NCBI RefSeq assembly: GCF_000758605.1
Contig: NZ_CP009282.1
Span: 5,642,001 to 5,706,000 of the forward strand
Source: Paenibacillus sp. FSL R5-0912
GTDB taxonomy: Bacteria; Bacillota; Bacilli; Paenibacillales; Paenibacillaceae
Length of the DNA: 64,000 nucleotides
Direction: 5' to 3'
Part shown: one piece after another, positions 35,488-43,465 of the stretch
Layout of the letters: each line of letters begins with the position of its first letter
How positions within the stretch are numbered: position 1 is the stretch's first letter
Notes under the pieces: generated by a model
What the model was told of the DNA's origin: nothing
What the model saw: the letters and a program-made list of their open reading frames with translations, nothing else
Database searches by the model: none
Program-made: the position numbers and the translations under genes

Positions 35488-35592
35488 AAACAAGGGTTCC
35501 AGCTCTAATGAGCTGAAACCCTTGTTGTTGTAGTGCCGAGGACGGGGGTCGAACCCGTACGGTACTCACGTACCGCAGGATTTTAAGTCCTG
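35488..35592. repeat. Right attachment repeat (attR side), within intact tRNA-Leu and its terminator
   Basis: 105 bp identical to 23418-23522. Because the repeat carries the 3-prime part of the tRNA and its terminator, integration reconstituted a functional tRNA at this end. Confidence 0.95.
35491..35524 (-). terminator. Terminator of the tRNA-Leu gene
   Basis: 15-bp stem (one G-U pair) with loop TAAT, 10 bp after the tRNA. On the minus strand it is followed by TTTCTTTTT. The same hairpin occurs in the left repeat at 23421-23454. Confidence 0.9.
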
Positions 35593-35619
35593 TGCGTCTG
35601 CCTGTTCCGCCACCCCGGC
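35534..35619 (-). tRNA. tRNA-Leu (anticodon TAA)
   Basis: 86 nt with class II layout: acceptor GCCGGGG pairing with CCTCGGC, D loop AACAGGCAGACGC, anticodon loop ACTTAAAATC reading TAA, a long variable arm (GGTACGTGAGTACC) and a T arm GGGTTCGACCC. CCA is not encoded. It is the integration target of the neighbouring island and is followed by a strong terminator. Confidence 0.95.
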
Positions 35620-35768
35620 ATGGTATGTGCGTGGTTAACGCGACAAGAAATATAATATCACGTATTATGGGGATACGCAACAAATAATTGCCATTAATTA
35701 TTCCTGCATATAGACAAACAGCCCGATCAGCCGAAACTGATACGGGCCCTTTGCAGTCATTAACCCGC

Positions 35769-36227
35769 TTAGTGGCGTTCGTGCTCGCCGCTTCTGCTCC
35801 GCATACCGACCAGCCCCAGAAGTCCGAGCAGGCCGAGCCAGCCCCAGTTAGAGCCGTTATCGTTATCGTCTGTGGTGCTCTGTGCCCGGTAGATGCCTGT
35901 TGGTGTAGTATTGTTCAGAGGGGAGACGGAGCTGTTGTCTCCGGTACGGATTTTATCCCTCATGATCGTCTCGTTCCTGTGCATGGTGCCTGTGGTCTGG
36001 TTCATCATGGTATTGCCCCGGCCGTTCATCATTGGTGTGCTCCGGCCATCCATGTTGCCCATGTTGTTGCCCATAGTGCCCATTCGGGTATCCGATGTTG
36101 TGCTGTTGGTAACGGGTGCTGTTCCGCCCATTCCTGTCGTGCCAGCCGCAGCAGATGTGTAACCGGCCCCGAGCAGACTCATGGATAATACTGTGCCGCA
36201 TGCAAGGCTTGTAATCAGCTTGTTCAA
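35769..36227 (-). CDS. Secreted WGxxGxxG-type membrane-anchored protein
   Basis: A 152-residue protein with a signal peptide (residues 1-27, LITSLACGTVLSMSLLGAGY). A low-complexity Met/Asn/Gly/Thr-rich middle follows, then a C-terminal WGWLGLLGLLGLVGM followed by RSRSGEHERH. That ending is the WGxxGxxG C-terminal anchoring signal seen in Paenibacillus and relatives. The frame opens at 36284, but GAGGAGG precedes the TTG at 36227, which starts the signal peptide. Role unknown; envelope location inferred. It is convergent with nothing and lies near the tRNA-Leu. Confidence 0.8.
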   Translation of the reverse strand: MNKLITSLACGTVLSMSLLGAGYTSAAAGTTGMGGTAPVTNSTTSDTRMGTMGNNMGNMDGRSTPMMNGRGNTMMNQTTGTMHRNETIMRDKIRTGDNSSVSPLNNTTPTGIYRAQSTTDDNDNGSNWGWLGLLGLLGLVGMRSRSGEHERH

Positions 36228-36303
36228 GATGGTATGCCTCCTCTGTAGTTGTGGTTTATCGCTGATAATTTCCCCACACGGCACATCATCTATGCAACGC
36301 AGA

Positions 36304-36990
36304 TTATTTCTTTATGATGTTCACGGTCTTGCTGAGCGCATCATAGGTCACTTTGGCTCCAAGCGCTTCGGCAATGGCGCGTACCGGAGCATACGTGGTG
36401 ACGCTATCCAACACGCCGGTCGTGAGCTTCTGTCCGTTCAATGTGATATTTACTTTAACCTCGGTATTCACCTCTGGGTCACCTCCGTTCATCCGGCTTA
36501 ATGCGTCCTTCACCTGCTGATCGGTGGGGTGCTTACCGGCCCGAAGCTCAGCTGTGGTTAGTCCGAAGGTCATCTGCAGATGAGAGTAATCCTTGAAGGA
36601 ACTCCAGTCCCCGCCCCACTCGAAACCAAGCTTCTTCGCCTCCTGTGCAACCTCCAGCCAGTCCGCTACCTTATCCCCGTCTCCGTCACGCTTCATATCC
36701 CAGGATACGCTTTTGCCATCCGGCAGCAGCAGTGCGAAGTCAATCGCCAGTCCGTAATTATGATAGCTGCTGCCGCCCCTGGCATTGGTGACAATAGCGC
36801 CTTTCTTGGTTCTCCCTTGTGCGTATAGTGCATTCTGTTCGGCAATGGTACGCATTCCCTGGGTAATAAGGATCGGAATCCCTCTGGCATAACTCCGCCG
36901 GATGAGTTCAGTAGCACCCGCCAGCAGTACCGGATGCAGATTGCCAAGCTCCCCTGCCGATTTACTCTTTACTTGATCCAAAGTCAGCAT
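36304..36990 (-). CDS. M15-family peptidoglycan peptidase with copper-amine-oxidase-like domain
   Basis: A 228-residue protein. Residues 15-160 form a CwlK/VanY-type peptidase, with the zinc ligands in SYHNYGLAIDF (His and Asp) and HLQM (His) and the catalytic region in GFEWGGDW. Residues 175-228 are a Cu_amine_oxidN1-type domain (ITLNGQKL, APVRAIAEALGAKVTYD), common in Paenibacillus wall proteins. No signal peptide is seen, as in some phage-derived or sporulation endopeptidases, so release may be by lysis or a non-classical route. It would cleave L-Ala-D-Glu or D-Ala bonds in the wall. AGGGGGTGAG precedes the ATG. Confidence 0.85.
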   Translation of the reverse strand: MLTLDQVKSKSAGELGNLHPVLLAGATELIRRSYARGIPILITQGMRTIAEQNALYAQGRTKKGAIVTNARGGSSYHNYGLAIDFALLLPDGKSVSWDMKRDGDGDKVADWLEVAQEAKKLGFEWGGDWSSFKDYSHLQMTFGLTTAELRAGKHPTDQQVKDALSRMNGGDPEVNTEVKVNITLNGQKLTTGVLDSVTTYAPVRAIAEALGAKVTYDALSKTVNIIKK

Positions 36991-37242
36991 ATACTCACCC
37001 CCTGGTATAGTAAATGCCCCCTTGTACTATGTTGCCTGTACACTTCCCCCCTGCATCCGCCCAAGTTCGCCGTTTCCCTGAAGCATACGAAATAAGCCCC
37101 CAGGGAGTCCTGAGGGCCTGAATAAGGCATGATCTTGCTTAGCGTAAACAAGAGAGCCAGCAAGCATGAATTGCTGCACAACAGGCCAGAATAACATTGA
37201 GTACCGTTTAATCCTTAATCCTGCAAGGAAAGGTGGACAACC

Positions 37243-37404
37243 ATGGATATTCACAGTGACAGCTATAAGGTGGCCGCGCTTAGCGATCAGGAGGCTGTTG
37301 TCGAAGTGATCCGCGAGGCCGAGTCGGCCATTGCCCGGATGACCGGGAACCCCGGAGTCACGCTGATTGCTTATGAAAAGACGGAACCTGCCGGGAGAGA
37401 TTAA
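37243..37404 (+). CDS. Small acidic-helical protein of unknown function
   Basis: 53 residues: MDIHSDSYKVAALSDQEAVV, then EVIREAESAIARM and a tail with VTLIAYEK. AAAGGTGG lies eight bases before the ATG. The sequence has an amphipathic helix and a single beta strand, soluble. It is transcribed opposite to its neighbours and stands alone. Not recognised. Confidence 0.6.
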   Translation: MDIHSDSYKVAALSDQEAVVEVIREAESAIARMTGNPGVTLIAYEKTEPAGRD

Positions 37405-37440
37405 CCGCTCAGTCCGCTCTAGCCAGCTTCGCCTGCACAC

Positions 37441-37776
37441 TCAGACGATATAGGCGTCTATAATATCATCCACGTTCAGCCACTTCCATTCCTCCGCCCA
37501 CTGCAGCTTGAATTCGCGCGAGTGGGTGTGAATGGAGGTCACAAATCCGCTAAGCAGCTTGTGCTCAAGAGGGTCAAACAACACTATAGTAACCCGCACA
37601 TGACTCCGCAGCGACAAAGCCAGCGTATGCTCAATCTCCTCCAGCTTGTGCTCATCCGGAACCGGCCTGACACTCTGCCACGTCTCCCGTTCACCTCTGC
37701 TGATTATACGCATCTGCTCCGGCAGTACGGTCCGGTTACTGTCCCACAGGTTATTGCCCTCCAGCTTTTTGCCCAT
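37441..37776 (-). CDS. YolD-like protein
   Basis: A 111-residue soluble protein with the YolD-family layout: NLWDSNRTVLPEQMRII near the start, VTIVLFDPLEHKLLSGFVTSI in the middle and WLNVDDIIDAYI at the end. YolD-like proteins are often found near UvrX/DinB polymerases or in phages and are of uncertain role. GGGGGAG precedes the ATG. It stands alone here, with no polymerase partner nearby. Confidence 0.8.
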   Translation of the reverse strand: MGKKLEGNNLWDSNRTVLPEQMRIISRGERETWQSVRPVPDEHKLEEIEHTLALSLRSHVRVTIVLFDPLEHKLLSGFVTSIHTHSREFKLQWAEEWKWLNVDDIIDAYIV

Positions 37777-37949
37777 TGCCGCTCCCCCAATCTATGGTCT
37801 ATATTCAATACCGCAATACGTTGTCCGCTCATGTACCGAACGTATGTTTGTATTATATCCGTGATCTTACTTTTTAAGCAAGCAGAAATATATGTAAGCA
37901 CCAAGACCTGGGAGGAACCATACCGGACTCCGCCCGCACAGCAAAATAA

Positions 37950-37965
37950 CCCCACAGCAGTGGGG
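37950..37965 (-). terminator. Terminator after the lipoprotein gene
   Basis: CCCCAC-AGCA-GTGGGG hairpin; on the minus strand followed by TTATTTTG, about 57 bp beyond the lipoprotein stop codon. Confidence 0.75.
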
Positions 37966-38021
37966 CTAGCTTTGAATTCGATCTGATAATTACTTTGGCA
38001 CTAAACGGGGATGAATACTTT

Positions 38022-38642
38022 TTAATTGGCCGTGTTTCCTGACGTGCTCTCTGTCGTTGCAGCTCCCGTACCCGTCTTCGCAGCGGTGTCCGCCTCTGAC
38101 GGGTTGACAATCAGGCCTTCTGTGCTCTCTTCCGGGTCAATCAGTCCTGCGGCCGCTCTGGCTTCATTCAGCTTGGAGATGCCGTACAGCATCGCTACAT
38201 CCGCCTGCTGGTTCATCTCATTGAATTCCTCGGCAGTTACATCGGGAGAAACCGCGCTTTTGGAGGCCTGCTCTTTAATGGAATACGCACTTTTAAAAGC
38301 AATAATAGAATCTCTGAGCAGCGTCTGGATCGTGTCCGGCAGGCTCTTGGAAATCTTCACGTCACTAACCTGGTTGGCAATATCAGAGGCTGTATCCTGG
38401 AACTCGTCCACGGCCTTCTGCAGCTCCTTGTCGGTCGCATCTCCGGTTGAATAAGAAGTTAGGGTGGTGTTGAAATTTTCCAGCGAGGATTTACCCATTT
38501 CATCGAATTTTGTCATTTCATTGTAAAAGCTCTGAACTGTATCCTGCACTACTTCCTGCGAAGCAGGTTCTGCGCTGTCATTGCTGCAGGCACTTAGCAC
38601 TACTACGATCATAAGTAATCCTGCAAATAAGAATCGTCTCAT
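38022..38642 (-). CDS. Lipoprotein of unknown function
   Basis: 206 residues with a lipoprotein signal (MRRFLFAGLLMIVVVLSAC, lipobox LSAC, mature Cys19). The mature part is acidic and helical, resembling small four-helix lipoproteins (TVQSFYNEMTKFDEMGKSSL, LRDSIIAFKSAYSIKEQASK), and the tail is Thr/Ser/Ala-rich. AGTGGAGGG precedes the ATG. It is divergent from a zinc-ribbon/PH-domain gene. No function can be assigned. Confidence 0.8.
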   Translation of the reverse strand: MRRFLFAGLLMIVVVLSACSNDSAEPASQEVVQDTVQSFYNEMTKFDEMGKSSLENFNTTLTSYSTGDATDKELQKAVDEFQDTASDIANQVSDVKISKSLPDTIQTLLRDSIIAFKSAYSIKEQASKSAVSPDVTAEEFNEMNQQADVAMLYGISKLNEARAAAGLIDPEESTEGLIVNPSEADTAAKTGTGAATTESTSGNTAN

Positions 38643-38841
38643 ATTTTATATCCCTCCACTTAACAGAATAATATCGATTTTTGTTAAGTGCAAATGAAAT
38701 TAATGTAAAATGGCCTGGGATGAAACATTTTTCTGCGATAAAGCGTATTCACAGAAAGAAACACAAGAAGAACCCGGTAGTGACTGGGAATTCTTGTTAT
38801 ACTATAATCAAATTATCCGTTATACGAGAGGAAGATATCCT

Positions 38842-39339
38842 ATGCCTTATTGCACAGCCTGTGGTGCGGAATACAAGCAAGGTGCCAAATTCTGCGGAGA
38901 ATGCGGAGCAGGTACAGAGGACAATAATGCTCCGGCAGCAGCACGCCGTCCGGCGGCAGATCGGGTCTCCGGAACAAGCACAGAAACCGAGCTGTGGCAG
39001 GGTAAGCCTGCGGGCATATCCGACCGGCTCAAGGGGCTTATTGGACTCAATAATACCAGATACACTATTACAACCCAGCGGATTATGGTGAAGAGCGGAC
39101 TGATCGGCAAGGATGTCGAAGAAATCGAGCTGCTGCGGGTCAATGATTTTTCCGTCACGCAGTCGATTCCGGACCGTATTCTAGGCATTGGAACCCTTAC
39201 GATCCTCTCGGATGACGCTTCGTCACCGCAGCTTCCTTTCCGCAAAATCCGCAAGGTTCAGACCGTAAAAGACGTGCTGCGCCAAGCCGTCCGCAACGAA
39301 AAAGTCGCCAACAACATCAGCTACCGCGAACAAATTTGA
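38842..39339 (+). CDS. Zinc-ribbon and bacterial PH-domain protein
   Basis: 165 residues. Two CxxC pairs (YCTACG and FCGECG) within the first 25 residues form a zinc ribbon. Residues 55-160 form a bacterial PH (DUF304-like) domain with TRYTITTQRIMVKSGLIGKD and LRVNDFSVTQSIPDRILGIG. A longer frame starts at 38710, but GAGAGGAAG precedes the ATG at 38842, where the zinc ribbon begins. Such proteins are cytoplasmic or membrane-peripheral and of unknown role. No membrane helix is present. Confidence 0.85.
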   Translation: MPYCTACGAEYKQGAKFCGECGAGTEDNNAPAAARRPAADRVSGTSTETELWQGKPAGISDRLKGLIGLNNTRYTITTQRIMVKSGLIGKDVEEIELLRVNDFSVTQSIPDRILGIGTLTILSDDASSPQLPFRKIRKVQTVKDVLRQAVRNEKVANNISYREQI

Positions 39340-39356
39340 CCTAATACCTTCCCCTG

Positions 39357-40862
39357 TTAAGGAAGATACAGCGCCCCTGCCGGAATTACGCTTTTGACCT
39401 GGCTGGGGCTCTCCCACATCAGCACGGCCCGCGCATCCCCCTGGTTCTCGTAATACTCCACCTTCAGCTCATGCAGCTTACCCGCAATCAGATTCACACT
39501 GCCTTGCCGCTCTTGCCCGCTCTGCTTCATCCAGCTGTCAATAATCAGCTTGCCGTCGATCCAGACCCGGATGCCATCATCCGAAGAAGTATAGATGCTG
39601 TAAGTCTCACTGTACACCGCACTTAGCCTGCCGCTCCAGCGTACCGAGAACAAATCTGCACGAATAGCCGGGTCAGGGGCTGCCTGTCTCCAGATGAAGT
39701 TGATGTTGGCATCCGTCCGGGTGAGGGCGGGCGTACCGCTGAGCGTAATGTTATTGTAGTACTGGCCATACAAACCCGGCTTAGGAATGCCGCCCGGTGA
39801 TGGATCCATTGCTGCCGCCTTTGCTGCATATTCGTCTCTCGTGAACACGAAATTATCCTTCATAAAAGCTTTGATCACCGCATCACTGTTCTTCTCATAC
39901 AGCAGCTTGCCCCAGGTCATCTGGTAGCTCCATTTGTTCTGGGAACCCGCCAGCAGGGCTGCCGGAGGAAGCTCCCCATTCTCGCCAATGGCGATCAGCT
40001 TGCCGCGCCCCAGATCCCAGAGGCTGTCATGATGGCTCCCCTTGAAGTCCGCGTCATAGATATCCAGTGCCAGCACATCTACTCTTCCGCTGCCCGGGTA
40101 ATATTTTGCTGGTTCATCACACCACTGGTTCTTCGCATTCGGACACCACACCCACAGCAGATTATGCAGCTTGTGATATACAGTATACCGCTCGAACATA
40201 ATCTCCCAGAGCGTGCTGAAGGAGGACTTCTGCCCCCACCAGAACCAGCCGCCGTTCATCTCATGGTAAGGTCTCCAGAGCACAGGTACACCGGCATCCT
40301 TCAGTTTTTTGAGATAGACGGCTACTTTGTCCAGCTCTGCAATCATCGCTGTGTATTGGGCCGTTCCCGGAGTAATATAGCTGCTGAAATCTGCTTCGCT
40401 GAGACTCATTGAGACATTCGCCCAGGCCGGAGCGGTTCCCGGCAGATTGGCATGATAGCTCATCGTTACGATTCCCCCGGCCTGATGCCAGCGGATTGCA
40501 CTGTCCGTGACGGCCTGCCGCTGGCTGCTGATTTGCTGCTCCGTCTGGTTGCTGATGGCACCCATCTCATAGCCGTGAAGGCCCGCATAGCTCCCGCCGG
40601 TATTCTTCAGCTTCACGCTGAATTCATCCGGGCTCTCCAGATAATCATGCTGTCCGCTGATCACGCCTTGCCCCTGCAGCCAGTATAAGGTGTTCAGCAA
40701 TTTACGCGCCGGCAGGGCCAGCTCCGCATCCGCAGGACTCATCAGCACACTGCGGAAGATCAGCACACTGCGGAAGGCAGCCTGCCATTGTACATCCCCT
40801 ACCAGCCGTGACGCGGAATCCAGCAGATCTCTGAGTACACGCTGTTCCACTTTTCCCACCAT
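39357..40862 (-). CDS. GH26 beta-mannanase with C-terminal PA14 domain
   Basis: 501 residues. The GH26 barrel spans about 45-345: acid/base Glu in LWRPYHEMNGGWFWWG, nucleophile Glu in LIAIGENGELP. A PA14 domain (about 365-500: GLYGQYYNNITLSG, YSIYTSSDDGIRVWIDGKLI) likely binds carbohydrate. The family cleaves beta-1,4-mannan internally and is normally exported, yet no signal peptide is present: the N-terminus is polar helical (VEQRVLRDLLDSASRL). A perfect 18-bp tandem duplication in the coding DNA repeats FRSVLI. GGTGGAAAAGG precedes the ATG. Either an intracellular role or an altered N-terminus should be considered. Confidence 0.88.
   Translation of the reverse strand: MVGKVEQRVLRDLLDSASRLVGDVQWQAAFRSVLIFRSVLMSPADAELALPARKLLNTLYWLQGQGVISGQHDYLESPDEFSVKLKNTGGSYAGLHGYEMGAISNQTEQQISSQRQAVTDSAIRWHQAGGIVTMSYHANLPGTAPAWANVSMSLSEADFSSYITPGTAQYTAMIAELDKVAVYLKKLKDAGVPVLWRPYHEMNGGWFWWGQKSSFSTLWEIMFERYTVYHKLHNLLWVWCPNAKNQWCDEPAKYYPGSGRVDVLALDIYDADFKGSHHDSLWDLGRGKLIAIGENGELPPAALLAGSQNKWSYQMTWGKLLYEKNSDAVIKAFMKDNFVFTRDEYAAKAAAMDPSPGGIPKPGLYGQYYNNITLSGTPALTRTDANINFIWRQAAPDPAIRADLFSVRWSGRLSAVYSETYSIYTSSDDGIRVWIDGKLIIDSWMKQSGQERQGSVNLIAGKLHELKVEYYENQGDARAVLMWESPSQVKSVIPAGALYLP
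40741..40776. repeat. Perfect 18-bp tandem duplication in the GH26 gene
   Basis: ATCAGCACACTGCGGAAG occurs twice back to back. It keeps the frame and doubles six residues near residue 33 of the mannanase. Confidence 0.95.
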
Positions 40863-41047
40863 CCTTTTCCACCTGTTTGTACATTTTATGGCGAATTATG
40901 TAACATCAGCACGGCGGATAGACAAGAATCCGGTCTGTTCCAATTCCGCAGTCATACGCTATACTATTGTGAGCTAGGCTTCCGAAGCGAGTATTGCCGG
41001 AGCTTATCACTTGGAAGCTATGCTAACAAAACTTTTAAGGAGCAGAT

Positions 41048-41488
41048 ATGAAAGCCAAAAAATTCATCACCAGTCTCATTATTGTTGTTCTGCTCAGCCT
41101 CGCTGCTTATTACTTCGAGGAGAACGGTCAGCTCCCGTCCCAGACACCGTCTTCTGACAATTCGGAGGTTGTCCGGCTGGAATTCCCATCGGGCCGTTAT
41201 CCGGAGACCGCCAGACATATTCAGGAAGCGATCAGGAACGGCGAGTCCTCCATCTGCACAATTGACCGGAATGAAGCCGAAGAGAACCGTAAGGAATCCC
41301 TGAAGGGCGTACCCACCAAAAAAGGTTATGACCGCGACGAATGGCCGATGGCGATGTGTGCAGAAGGCGGAGCCGGCGCAGATATTGAATACATAACCCC
41401 CAGCGATAACCGCGGGGCTGGAAGCTGGGTCGGCAATCAGCTGGAGGACTTCGCAGACGGTACCCGCGTAGAGTTCATGTTTAAATAG
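41048..41488 (+). CDS. Secreted NucA/NucB-type deoxyribonuclease
   Basis: 146 residues with an N-terminal export/anchor helix (residues 6-22). The mature part carries the family motifs FPSGRYPETARHIQEAI, CTIDRNEAEENRKESLKG, GYDRDEWPMAMCAEGGAGA and NRGAGSWVG. The DRDEWP and E-GG elements form the His-Cys-type nuclease centre typical of B. subtilis NucA and NucB. It degrades extracellular DNA in competence, sporulation or biofilm turnover. AAGGAGC precedes the ATG. It is a single-gene unit divergent from the GH26 gene. Confidence 0.92.
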   Translation: MKAKKFITSLIIVVLLSLAAYYFEENGQLPSQTPSSDNSEVVRLEFPSGRYPETARHIQEAIRNGESSICTIDRNEAEENRKESLKGVPTKKGYDRDEWPMAMCAEGGAGADIEYITPSDNRGAGSWVGNQLEDFADGTRVEFMFK

Positions 41489-41650
41489 GCAGAGTGCCTG
41501 ACTACTCCCGCACTACCGCAAACAATTCCTGAAATTGAAACAGACCTCGAAGCACCCGCTCTCCTCTCTGTCATATAAGGACATTTGGCATGCCTGTTAT
41601 GCGAACGAAAGTTCTTTATGCAATTTCACCCGGATAAAGCGTAAAATAGT

Positions 41651-41863
41651 GTGGAATATTATTCCATAGACGGAGAGCCGGGAGTGTTCTATATCTGTTA
41701 TCGGGGGAAAAGGCTGTACGGCCCTATGTCCGAGGCTGAAGCCTTACAGGAATGGTTTGCACTTGCAGGTACAGTCAAGGAGTTGTATATCATTGAAACG
41801 GATGAGCATACAGGCAGAATCAAACGCCAGATCGGTCCGGCGGCACGTAAAAAAAAGAAATAG
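41651..41863 (+). CDS. Small conserved-looking hypothetical protein
   Basis: 70 residues, GTG start: MEYYSIDGEPGVFYICYRGK begins it, a YGPMSEAEALQEWFAL core follows, and it ends in a lysine run. Protein-like codon use and composition, but the ribosome site is poor, so the start may differ. The hydrophobic pattern suggests a small beta-sheet protein. Function unknown. Confidence 0.5.
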   Translation: MEYYSIDGEPGVFYICYRGKRLYGPMSEAEALQEWFALAGTVKELYIIETDEHTGRIKRQIGPAARKKKK

Positions 41864-41911
41864 CCCCATCCGGCCTCAGGCCAGACAGGGCAGCACTTGC
41901 TTAATAGCGCT

Positions 41912-42067
41912 CTAGAACAAACAAGCTTTAGTGATAATAACCAGCAGAATGAACAGAACCAGAATTGCACCAGTCGAAGTCCAAGGGCTTACAACCGGAA
42001 CAATCGGGGGACCCTGATTAACTCCACCGACGTTATTTCCACAACCGCAACCATACTCTGCTCCCAT
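41912..42067 (-). CDS. YjcZ-like small membrane protein (sporulation type)
   Basis: 51 residues, too short for most gene callers. A Gly/Cys/Asn-rich head (MGAEYGCGCGNNVGGVNQGP) precedes one hydrophobic helix (GAILVLFILLVIITKACLF) at the end. This layout is that of YjcZ-type small proteins of Bacillus and Paenibacillus linked to sporulation. AGAGGAGG lies at a good distance before the ATG. Family call by layout only. Confidence 0.65.
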   Translation of the reverse strand: MGAEYGCGCGNNVGGVNQGPPIVPVVSPWTSTGAILVLFILLVIITKACLF

Positions 42068-42236
42068 AATTTAATTCCTCCTCTTGAATATTGAATACAG
42101 CACAGAATATGTGGAAATCTAACCCCTGGCATGGGCCAATCGGCAAAGAAATGCCATCCACCTAACGGCCAAGCCCTAACCGGTCGATATAAAAGGTGGA
42201 TGCGTTGCTTCAAAAAATTTTGGAGGAGGAACAAAA

Positions 42237-42413
42237 ATGGATATTGCTGCACTATCGGTTGTCATGAACCAGTCCTCTTTACTGCAGGCTGCAGGATTAC
42301 AGGTCATGAGTATTGCCAAAGATCAGGCACAGACCGATGCCCAGAATATGGTCCAGATGCTGAGTCAAGGCGCACACCCCACCTTGGGAAAAACACTTGA
42401 TATTCGCGCCTGA
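42237..42413 (+). CDS. YjfB-family small protein
   Basis: 58 residues: MDIAALSVVMNQSSLLQAAG, with VMSIAKDQAQTDAQNMVQML after it. This is the YjfB-like pattern (putative motility protein family). A very strong TGGAGGAGG site precedes the ATG. Helical, soluble. A terminator follows at 42490. Role unproven. Confidence 0.75.
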   Translation: MDIAALSVVMNQSSLLQAAGLQVMSIAKDQAQTDAQNMVQMLSQGAHPTLGKTLDIRA

Positions 42414-42489
42414 TTGCTTTATGCTTACATACATAGGAACACCCGTTCCATATTCATTCAGCTGCTGACTATTGAGTGTGCTGATTGCT

Positions 42490-42505
42490 AAGCCCTTCAG
42501 GGCTT
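42490..42505 (+). terminator. Terminator after the YjfB-like gene
   Basis: AAGCCC-TTCA-GGGCTT hairpin followed by TTCTTTT on the plus strand, 77 bp beyond the stop codon. Confidence 0.8.
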
Positions 42506-42556
42506 TTCTTTTGACCATCAATACGAACATACGATCTTATATTGAGGTGATTGATT

Positions 42557-43099
42557 ATGCAATCCTATTATCAGATGACTGCCTTGGAGAAATGGACAGA
42601 GGATTTATATCAGCGTATCGCTGTCCGCCAGCCGTCAGACATATCTATTGAATACATAGCCGAACGGCTGAATATCTGGATTCATTATCTGGATGTCCGA
42701 AGCAAGAGCATTGAGGCCAGCGCCGGAATGTACAGCATGTTCATCGACAACAGGCTCCCTCCCGAACTGCAGCGGCTGGAGTTCCTCCATGAGCTGTGTC
42801 ATCTGCTCCGCCATGCCGGCAAGCATACTCTTATGCCTGAACAGTTCACACAGTCGCAGGAGGATGAATCAGAGAGGTTTATTCTGTATGCCGCCATGCC
42901 CTATTCCATGATCTCTGCACGGACACTGCCTGAATTGCGTGAGGATGCCGTGGCTGAGCTTTCCAGCACCTTTCAGGTACCTGTGGAGCTGGCTTTGCAG
43001 CGGATTGACCAGATCCAACGGCGTATTTTCCAGGGGCAATTAATGGCCGTAATGGAAAGAAACGAAGACAGAAAATTAATCCATAGACATATTCGCTAA
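42557..43099 (+). CDS. ImmA/IrrE-family metallo-endopeptidase
   Basis: About 180 residues. The zinc protease motif is FLHELCHLLRH (HExxH), with the third ligand likely in EDESERFILYAAMPY. ImmA/IrrE proteins cleave repressors, as in ICEBs1 or prophage induction. Here no Cro/CI-type repressor gene is adjacent, so a partner must be elsewhere or lost. GAGGTGAT precedes the ATG at 42557; an in-frame TTG six bases earlier is less likely. The C-terminal helices (ELSSTFQVPVELALQRI) suggest a second, helix-turn-helix-like part. Confidence 0.85.
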   Translation: MQSYYQMTALEKWTEDLYQRIAVRQPSDISIEYIAERLNIWIHYLDVRSKSIEASAGMYSMFIDNRLPPELQRLEFLHELCHLLRHAGKHTLMPEQFTQSQEDESERFILYAAMPYSMISARTLPELREDAVAELSSTFQVPVELALQRIDQIQRRIFQGQLMAVMERNEDRKLIHRHIR

Positions 43100-43186
43100 G
43101 CGCTGCGGGGATAATACCGGCATAGACATAAGAACAACAGATGTACCTCTATGCATGGTGACATTTCAACCGTAAAGGGGAGCGAC

Positions 43187-43351
43187 ATGGAAGCCATAAA
43201 AGTCATTCAATTATTGCTGACCCATCCGGAATACAGCGTAGATGCAGTACATCCCGAAATTCCGGATTTTGTCGGCATCGAGACCATTGAAGTGGACCAC
43301 GAAACGCAGACCTTCTCCATCTTACTGCAGGAACCCAAGGAGTACGATTAA
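43187..43351 (+). CDS. Small protein of unknown function
   Basis: 54 residues: MEAIKVIQLLLTHPEYSVDA, then EIPDFVGIETIEVDHETQTF and an acidic end. AAAGGGGAG precedes the ATG. It lies 88 bp after the ImmA/IrrE-like gene on the same strand and could belong to that transcript. Acidic, soluble. Not recognised. Confidence 0.55.
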   Translation: MEAIKVIQLLLTHPEYSVDAVHPEIPDFVGIETIEVDHETQTFSILLQEPKEYD

Positions 43352-43465
43352 TCCTCTGAAGCAGAATAATCAGCATATAGCCAGCACCGCTCAGTCTGTA
43401 ACCTTTCACCCTATAAAAAGTGACCCCGCCAACGTCCGGCAGGGTCTGAGGTTTCTATCAGGGGT

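Larger units (their letters stand above)
23418..35592. mobile_element. Integrated genomic island in tRNA-Leu (defence-type cargo, decaying)
   Basis: The DNA between two perfect 105-bp direct repeats (23418-23522 and 35488-35592, offset 12,070 bp) is much richer in A+T than both flanks. The right copy is part of an intact tRNA-Leu(TAA); the left copy is the broken 3-prime part of the same tRNA plus its terminator. This is the standard footprint of site-specific integration into a tRNA. Contents are a reverse transcriptase with nitrilase, an endonuclease remnant, a HEPN/DUF4145-like gene, a dynamin-like GTPase, an HsdR pseudogene, a YdbC pseudogene and tRNA fragments. No integrase, relaxase or phage structural gene is visible, so the element is presumably immobile now. 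Confidence 0.88.

Noticed and set aside
36000..36160. Repetitive Met/Asn/Gly tract as tandem repeat element
   Set aside because: It is a low-complexity coding segment of the WGxxGxxG protein; the units are irregular and there is no perfect DNA repeat.
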